Shown piece by piece: positions 58,829 through 64,000 of a DNA stretch of 64,000 nucleotides (within the stretch, counting starts at the first letter, position 1; each line of letters starts with the position of its first letter). The notes beneath the pieces are model-generated. The model ran no database searches. It had not been told where the DNA came from and saw nothing but the letters and a program-made list of their open reading frames with translations. The DNA comes from Metaphire vulgaris (Eukaryota > Annelida > Clitellata > Crassiclitellata > Megascolecidae). The position numbers and the translations under genes are program-made. The stretch is from positions 5,782,928-5,846,927 of the forward strand of contig CM030868.1 of NCBI GenBank assembly GCA_018105865.1, read 5' to 3'.

Positions 58829-61643
58829 ATACACACACACACAGAGTTTTAAAGCTGATATGAGACCAACAAAAGCTATCAGTTATCCCACACAGGATTT
58901 GTATCCAACTCAGCAGATATATCAGATATTTCAAACAATCAATCAATTATTCAATCAAAAACAACTGAGCAGACAAAGAACTAGAAAATCAAAGAAACAA
59001 ATGTCTAAGCAATGAAAGCAACAAAGACATAAATAAAGATTAGTTACACTAATGACGTGGTATGCAACCTTTCACAGATGAAATAAACAAATACAATTAT
59101 TATTAAAAATAATCCAAATTAAATAAATTATTTTAAAATGCAATAATTAATAATAATAATAATTATTATTATTAAATTATTATTCTAATTAATTAAGTTA
59201 TAATTAAATTATTTATTAATTAATAATACAAAAGCAGAAAAATATATGAACATAAAAGTCACCAAATGGGAAAACTACTGTGAAAATTCACATATCAACT
59301 CTCATTATGTCAACCATTACTAATATTACAACCCTAAAAGTACACCATAAAACTTAAATTTATTTTCATCGTAAAAGTTACTTTAGACTTCTTTTTTGAG
59401 AGTATATCATAGGCCTCTTGTTTGTCGTGATCCGATCCGTCAAAAAGCCGATCCACTTTGTTGAACAACTGCGCCGTTTCATCGCTGTCGTGTGACTGAA
59501 AACTATTCGCCGACAAATAATCATCCGACGTAATCGAACGTGAATCCAAGTCACTGACATTGAAAAAGCACAAGAATAAAATTCAGACTGAAAAATACAC
59601 ATATGAATAAATGAAAATCCAAACTCCAGGATAAATAAGAAATTCTAAATATGTGGCTGTGCAATACAGTTTTACATCTGCAAATGATGCTGCTAATGCT
59701 TAACTATTGATGATTAACTGATATAACTACATCTAACTGATTAGTTAATCATCAGATCAACTATTTAATTTTAATATAATTAATTACTTTAAATAATAGC
59801 TCTTACCACTGGATATCAAACATTTTGGACATCTTTTTTATACGATTACTGTTATTTAATTTTATTTGTTTAGCTGTACTATGTAATGTGCCCAATTTAA
59901 GTTAATCCAATCCAAAAATTGACTTATTCATAACTGCTTTATACAGCAAGACAAATACCGTATTATCTCGGGTATAATACGCACCTATGTATAATACGCA
60001 CCTTTAATTTCTAGAGTTATCATAATGTAAAAATTTTAACACCTATGTATAATACACACCCAAAATTTCCTATGGGAATCTCTATTAATTAAACTGGATA
60101 ATCACCATTGTCTTGCAAAATACGGCTAAATTAAAATTATGCATGTTATGTACATAAAAATTGTATGTACATAAAATTTATTTCTATGTATAATACACAA
60201 CCCACACTTTGTGGCAATTTTTTAAGAGAAAAAGTGCGTCTTATACGCGAGATAATACGGTAACATTAGTTATTGGTATCATGACCTATTCACCAAGACC
60301 AAGATCAAGACACAAGATCCTAAAAGTTGGTCTTAAGACTTCACATTTGTCAAAATTTAATTTGAGCACCAAAACAAAGTGCCTCTATATCAATTAAAAT
60401 GATGACTTTTAAACATGACTATACTGTACTAATCAACACTTGTTCATACTAATGCACTCTGCTATTTTGATACGTAAGGTAAGCATTATATATTATTATG
60501 TACTAAGTTTTGACCTTGCATTTTGCCAAGGTGGATTTAATAAAGCGATCTTGTATTGTATTGTATCAAATTTATATTCTCATAAAATCTTGCAGAACAT
60601 ACTTGGTCAAAGCTGTTGAACGAAGACCAGTGAGCCATGGCAAAGGTCTGAAAAATTAGAAAGCAAAAAATTCAGATGATGCAAAACTTAAATGAACTGT
60701 GATATGAACACAAAATATTTTATCAGAAGCAACCGAGAAAAGCAAAAAAATGATAAAGGACAACAAATATGCAATGATCATATTCTGTTCCCTGTGGTCA
60801 GTTTACTTCAAAAAGTCCCCAAAAGGTGAAAATGTATACTTGAGTTTATGGTCTGTCTTAGACAAAACCAAACTTGAATCTTTACAAAAAGTGGGAAAAG
60901 GGTTATCAGAATTTTGTTTTGGCATCTTAGTAGTGTTGAGTGTGTTTGATGTTGACTTGAGCTGTCTTTCTCAGTTCAATAAAACTGAATGTTTTGTCTT
61001 GGTATCCAAATTGTGCCAAGTGACTGTTTGATGTAGAGCCTAGCTGTCAGTCTGTGTTCAATTTTGGTCAGGATTAAAAGATCTAGTATCCTAGGCAATC
61101 ATGTGCACTGCATAGAGTGAAATTAATATGACAAGTGGACTAAGCCAAATCTCAATGTGTCAGCAGCAATATAAAGTAAGGTTTTCCACGCCCAGATATG
61201 AGCATTTGGGCCAATGCTGATCTCCGATCACTTAGGCATACAGCAACACGGGTGCCATTTGCCATTTACCTAGAGTAGGTTGCCAGCCAAACGTCTAGGC
61301 CCAAACTTTACTTCACAGCAAACACTGCTCCTCAATTTGATGTTACAACCGCCCTCTAGTGAGTAAGGCTGAGCCGACCTTAGGGGCTCCTACGGGAGTT
61401 GAACCCGTTCCATCAGCATGCCTGCCCAGTGTGTAACCACTTCTACCATCTTCCTGCACAAAAAATGCAGAGATGATGAAAACAGTAGATCCTTAAAATG
61501 CGAGGTCCCTTTGGCAAATACTTAACAAAGCAGTCACACACAAAGACTTACACATGCAAATGAATGATTAGTCACAGGGCTAACTGCACTTCAGTGACAA
61601 TGACTCAGTGCATTGATGTAAAAACACCACATAAACTGAAGCA

Positions 61644-61699
<56 letters not shown>

Positions 61700-62099
61700 T
61701 AATCATAATCATCATAAATATAAATAAGGAGGAGGAGGAAGAGAAAAGGAGGGATTGAGGACAAAGAGGATGAAGAAGAAGCCAGCAGTTATACTGAAAT
61801 TTCTTCTGTCTTTACCCTCCATAGGCATCTTCATAATTGTCATCGTCATCACTGGTCATGAGAGACGAATTGTGAAAAGAAGCATTCTTCTCAAATCTTG
61901 GCGGCTGTGGAGGAAGCAGCTGCTCAACAATACTACGAAGCCGTTCAACTTCCTGCCGAAGCAATTCTACCTCACGCGCCAAACTGGCTACTCGAACTGA
62001 AAGTCTCCGGCCAACAATGTACCATGCAGCGCAGCCACTGAACAACATTCCAGCGCCAGCAACCAAAATGACCGGTCTACTGTGCAGAAGAAAGGCCAT
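54198..62099 (-). CDS. RMDN3: Regulator of microtubule dynamics protein (RMDN2/3-like), whole gene span
   Basis: Nine coding pieces, 5' to 3': 62099-61816, 59553-59382, 58705-58536, 58035-57960, about 57419-57361 (damaged), 55972-55874, 55338-55285, 55069-54989, 54260-54198. Apart from the damaged one, every junction has GT-AG ends and matching phase. The product has an N-terminal membrane anchor, a Leu/Glu coiled coil, an acidic linker with a DDYLSANS motif like the phospho-FFAT of vertebrate RMDN3, and a TPR-like helical domain (NDVNFVWRLAKATYF, AHKWYAIALGSTNDYE, LSWVERRAAATLFATPP). Vertebrate RMDN3 (PTPIP51) sits on the outer mitochondrial membrane and binds ER VAPB. Anchor plus FFAT-like motif argues for RMDN3/2 over RMDN1. 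Size is near 355 residues. Confidence 0.88.
54405..54482 (+). repeat. LINE 3' end with (TTAC)n tail
   Basis: aaagcagccactgcagtact, gaaagtgctgtgtaaattca, caagattttacttacttact; in an RMDN-like intron, opposite strand. Confidence 0.78.
54989..55069 (-). CDS. RMDN3: RMDN-like exon, CYIQKREYGTAVQWLDKA
   Basis: Acceptor gctgtttatttag, donor gtatgt. 81 nt, phase 0-0. Encodes CYIQKREYGTAVQWLDKADV and LPTMGQD, matching the W-x-x-K-A helix of RMDN (KAAFWLMKA...). Read-through past the donor would stop at 54932-54934, but the final exon above fits the family better. Confidence 0.88.
55285..55338 (-). CDS. RMDN3: RMDN-like exon, KLKPGTWKENLLFVAK
   Basis: Acceptor taatttttag, donor gtgtgt. 54 nt, phase 0-0. 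Encodes ADKLKPGTWKENLLFVAK, matching the AE-x-x-P-x-x-x-K-x-N-x-x-x-x-x-K pattern of the family. Confidence 0.88.
55560..55735. repeat. CATGGACGACGC / CTTTATGGACAGTCCC TIR-type repeat
   Basis: attcatggacgacgcttaaa ... aacctactttatggacagtc; relative of 47405-47715 with the adjacent gagcaagaaactcgaatt block. Confidence 0.65.
55874..55972 (-). CDS. RMDN3: RMDN-like exon, LSWVERRAAATLFATPPTAT
   Basis: Acceptor gcttcataag, donor gtaaaa. 99 nt, phase 0-0. Encodes VYMLSWVERRAAATLFATPP and TATIDESLGHFLE; compare L-x-W-x-E-R-K-x-A-x-x-L-F-x-x-P-P of the family. It is the most diagnostic exon. Confidence 0.92.
56135..56222. repeat. (GA)n low-complexity tract
   Basis: Four GA runs separated by short spacers. 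Confidence 0.9.
56560..56900 (-). pseudogene. Duplicated intron/exon segment with decayed RMDN exon copy
   Basis: Blocks tttttactagcactga, aattacacaacattaaaa, tgatcatctcaacatcaaa, ccccaaagcaccaacgg, gtgaaatacaagactttcct and attcactacaacatgatttc recur in order at 57245-57500. The exon-like part (minus strand about 56820-56728) has a gcaagt instead of gtaagt donor and lacks the CTGCTTGG block, so it looks dead. Confidence 0.65.
57361..57419 (-). CDS. RMDN3: RMDN-like exon, HYLLGRWCFG, damaged or partial
   Basis: Donor gtaagt after TTT GGG in phase 0. The sequence encodes KPCHYLLGRWCFG, the H-x-L-L/M-G-x-W-C-Y/F motif of RMDN proteins, and leads in phase into VYMLSW of the next exon. Upstream of HYLL the expected EH-x-x-KA helix is missing. 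A good acceptor (ttttccccag) gives 59 nt, which breaks phase. A MITE-like end starts at 57392 inside this exon. Confidence 0.6.
57392..57592. repeat. CAGTGTTTAATC-type MITE ends around duplicated intron sequence
   Basis: Left end cagggtttaatctgg and right end gtctagattaaacactg with the family interior near each end, but the middle (about 57430-57505) matches 56830-56896. No target duplication is visible (ggtaatga / ccggttag). Confidence 0.65.
57960..58035 (-). CDS. RMDN3: RMDN-like exon, WYAIALGSTNDYE
   Basis: Acceptor gttggtctcag, donor gtttgt. 76 nt, phase 2 to 0. Encodes (W)YAIALGSTNDYESVKVKIQN then GYDFK. WYAI-L-x-x-x-x-DYE-x-x-K-x-KI-x-N is a strong RMDN signature. Confidence 0.93.
58065..58186 (-). 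repeat. Family E MITE, partial
   Basis: Right part only: cgatgtttttgcacatttca ... ccccaaatgacgcccctg, as at 44695-44805. Confidence 0.8.
58536..58705 (-). CDS. RMDN3: RMDN-like exon, NDVNFVWRLAKATYF
   Basis: Acceptor ctgattgtttcag, donor gtaaaa. 170 nt, phase 0 to 2. Encodes LSNDVNFVWRLAKATYFRSQ, a K/E-rich helix, and SSKDIAKEALQLDEKNSNAH then KW. It matches D-x-x-x-x-WRLARA...A-x-x-A-L-x-x-D/E of RMDN1-3. Confidence 0.94.
58783..58840. repeat. (CA)n microsatellite
   Basis: About 20 CA units plus an interrupted extension. Confidence 0.93.
59382..59553 (-). CDS. RMDN3: RMDN-like exon, acidic linker with FFAT-like motif and first helix
   Basis: Acceptor ttttcaatgtcag, donor gtaact. 172 nt, phase 2 to 0. 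Encodes DLDSRSITSDDYLSANSFQS then HDSDETAQLFNKVDRLFDGS and DHDKQEAYDILSKKKSK. DDYLSANS aligns with the VYFTASS phospho-FFAT core of vertebrate RMDN3 (Y-x-S/T-A-x-S). The function is inferred from that motif. Confidence 0.92.
59956..60262. repeat. TACCGTATTATCTCG TIR element
   Basis: Inverted ends taccgtattatctcgggt and cgcgagataatacggta, with ataatacgcacc subterminal repeats. 307 bp, in RMDN-like intron 1. Widespread in animal genomes as a non-autonomous DNA transposon type; exact superfamily not determined. Confidence 0.88.
60263..61189. other. RMDN-like intron 1, nothing recognised
   Basis: No clear repeat or exon. A plus-strand open frame at 60750-61031 has no support. Confidence 0.45.
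61245..61455 (-). repeat. tRNA-derived SINE
   Basis: Minus strand: atggtagaagtggttacaca, tgatggaacgggttcaactc (B box), gtaggagcccctaaggtcgg, ctcactagagggcggttgta. Same family as 31545-31735. Confidence 0.8.
61648..61705. repeat. (AAT)n microsatellite
   Basis: About 16 units plus an interrupted end; 110 bp downstream of the first RMDN-like coding exon donor. Confidence 0.93.
61816..62099 (-). CDS. RMDN3: RMDN-like, first coding exon: membrane anchor and coiled coil
   Basis: ATG at 62099 has a strong Kozak context (aagaaaATGg). 284 nt, ending in phase 2 at donor gtaaag. Encodes MAFLLHSRPVILVAGAGMLF then SGCAAWYIVG (one TM segment), basic RRLSVRV, a Leu/Glu heptad helix (LAREVELLRQEVERLRSIVE), a Pro patch, and an acidic stretch (SDDDDNYEDAYG). 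Splice acceptor gtttttcag at 62143-62151 suggests an upstream non-coding exon. Confidence 0.9.
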
Positions 62100-62159
62100 T
62101 TTCTTGGCCACCGAGCGTCGAATACAAATGACGCTCAAAGCTGAAAAACGCAGAACACG

Positions 62160-63105
62160 ATCATTGAAGTAACAAAATACATTCTAATTTTAAAAATAAT
62201 TAGTACTTCATAGTAAACTTAATCAATCAATTAATCAATTTTTATTTCTCAAGATTATACAGGTTAAACATACAAAATTAAATCATTTCTTACTATAATG
62301 ATATCTTTGATGATCATTATATAATGATGTAATGATACCACCAAGCTTCACAAATGAATCAAAATCTTCTATTTATAAAGCCCCCGAATTTTAATGCACT
62401 AGTAATAATACTAAAGTCATTAATAAACTTCTATAGCGCCATTTTAGTAAAGCCTGCTGGGTGCACAAATAAGAATTCGTTTCACTGCGCACAAATTGTC
62501 AAGTCGTTCATTGATATTAAACAAAAACAATGCCCACCGTGCACGGCAATAAAGAGTCGAGAATGTTCACCAGCATAAAAATCCGCTAAAAATTTAAGAC
62601 AATTTCGTAAAATGAATTTTAAAATGTAAGACAGCGGTCACGTAAAATTTATTATTTGCATTGCAATTTATTGCGATTGACGATAAAAATTATTTTCCGA
62701 AGTAAACCAATTTTTGAATAAACGATTCATTTTAATAATTTCGTGAAATTGATTGCAGTAAATCTTTAAAACACAACAAATAAAAATGTTAACCAGATGA
62801 TAGTGTTGCCGGTTCGAAAATTAAAAATCCATCTACAATAATCAAAAGCTTGATAACGTTATGGAGAAAACACAGATTTTGAACTTATCATTCTCATGGT
62901 AGGCACGTGCTTATAGGCCAATAGGGCCCCGCGAGTATTATGAGGGTACCCGGCGGGCGGTGAAAAATTGTTTGTTCGTTTGTACGTTGTTTGATTTTCT
63001 ATTTCTAATGCTCGAAAAGTCTGACGAGCAAAAAAGGCCATCACCGCTTTTTTGGTGCTACTTTTTAAAAATGCCTAGTGCCCCCAAACTTCTTAAAACG
63101 GCACT
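62160..63105. other. Upstream region of the RMDN-like gene
   Basis: AT-rich. A CTATAGCGCC repeat piece lies at 62420-62465. From 62925 a gggccccgcgagtattatga ... cttaaaacggcactgg repeat begins. No clear promoter motif. Confidence 0.45.
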
Positions 63106-63109
63106 GGTT

Positions 63110-63132
63110 TATCTATCTATCTATCTATCTAC

Positions 63133-63191
<59 letters not shown>

Positions 63192-63194
63192 AAA

Positions 63195-63264
<70 letters not shown>

Positions 63265-63267
63265 GAG
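63110..63267. repeat. (CTAT)n microsatellite
   Basis: About 158 bp with two small interruptions. Faces an inverse (ATAG)n tract at 63295-63348. Confidence 0.97.
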
Positions 63268-63294
63268 ATGGTCATCTATCTATCTATTATTATT

Positions 63295-63458
<164 letters not shown>

Positions 63459-63626
63459 GGTTTAAAACTTTTTTAAAGTGGTTCAGTGTGCTGTGAAAAC
63501 CACTGTAGGCTAACACTATTGCCTATGTAGACCTATCCAGTGGCGGCTCTCACAAGGGGCCAGAGGAGCCCGTGCCCCTATTAAGTGCCTGCCCCATTGG
63601 CCCCCAAAGGGGGACCCTATACTTAA

Positions 63627-63698
63627 CCCCTTAACCGTGTAATTAACTGTAACTCAATGTAAAATGGACGGATATATCCGGGATCCCCAGTTAAGGGG
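63627..63698. repeat. 72-bp TTAA MITE nested in family A
   Basis: Inserted at the TTAA of the family A sequence ctatacttaatactacat. TTAA is now present on both sides (63623-63626, 63699-63702). Confidence 0.95.
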
Positions 63699-63759
63699 TT
63701 AATACTACATATGTAACAACAAATGGTTGCCCCCATGATTAGAAGTTGGCATCCCAACG

Positions 63760-63936
63760 CAGTGTTTAATCTATAGACTCCTGCATGGACTCCGGGGGGA
63801 AACTGACAAAGCCGGGGGAATTCTGCTAGGGGCTGTTGTTAGTCCTTGTAGTATGCCAAAATTTCCTGGGGAATTTAAAATTTTCGGGGGAAGAAAAGGG
63901 CAATTTCCCCCCGGAAACGGCCTAGATTAAACACTG
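63760..63936 (+). repeat. CAGTGTTTAATC MITE nested in family A
   Basis: Inserted into the family A sequence ccccaacgg. The target is repeated as tcccaacg on the left (63752-63759) and ccccaacg on the right (63939-63946), with two extra C. Confidence 0.92.
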
Positions 63937-64000
63937 CCCCCCAACGGCCCCCACTTGCCAAATTCCGGAGCCGCCACTGGGCCTATCTATGAGCTGGCAG

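Larger units (their letters stand above)
63538..63979 (+). repeat. Family A MITE carrying two nested MITEs
   Basis: TIRs cagtggcggctctcac and ccggagccgccactg; outer flanks gacctatc / ggcctatc match at 7 of 8. Interrupted by a 72-bp TTAA MITE (63627-63698) and a 177-bp CAGTGTTTAATC MITE (63760-63936). Confidence 0.95.

Overview
This window looks like nuclear DNA from a multicellular animal, most likely a marine invertebrate; I cannot name the species. The evidence is split genes with GT-AG introns of 0.1-8 kb, no operons or Shine-Dalgarno starts, many microsatellites, hundreds of short interspersed repeats, and three proteins of metazoan families. Almost all reading frames outside the exons listed here are repeat or chance frames.

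Layout. (1) 2.9-10.2 kb, minus strand: an UNC93-like 12-TM membrane protein gene. Five conserved exons join with matching splice phases. Two perfect cAMP-response-element octamers lie just upstream of the proposed start. (2) 10.4-24 kb: a repeat field of small hAT-like terminal-inverted-repeat (TIR) elements, many with perfect 8-bp target duplications and some nested, plus a broken non-LTR retrotransposon tail and a diverged 385-bp tandem repeat. (3) 24.3-49.3 kb, plus strand: a gene assembled here from seven exons. It encodes a type I membrane protein with signal peptide, CUB domain, LDL-receptor class A domain, transmembrane helix and Ser/Cys-rich tail. Its introns hold SINEs, a 72-bp TTAA-flanked piggyBac-like MITE family and long microsatellites. 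(4) 54.2-62.1 kb, minus strand: a regulator-of-microtubule-dynamics (RMDN2/RMDN3-like) gene with nine recognised exons from N-terminal membrane anchor to stop codon. One middle exon (about 57.36-57.42 kb) is damaged or only partly readable, next to a repeat fragment and a local duplication. (5) 62.2-64 kb: microsatellites and a doubly nested MITE.

The three genes do not form a pathway. UNC93 proteins act in membranes (ion-channel regulation, Toll-like-receptor trafficking in UNC93B1). RMDN3 tethers mitochondria to ER in vertebrates. CUB-LDLa proteins are cell-surface co-receptors or adhesion proteins. The best-supported observations are the reconstructed gene models, the nested MITEs with exact target duplications (which give a relative insertion order), the shared LINE/SINE tail, and frame slips in otherwise good exons that may be assembly base drops. 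I found no CRISPR, operon, or clearly new enzymatic system.
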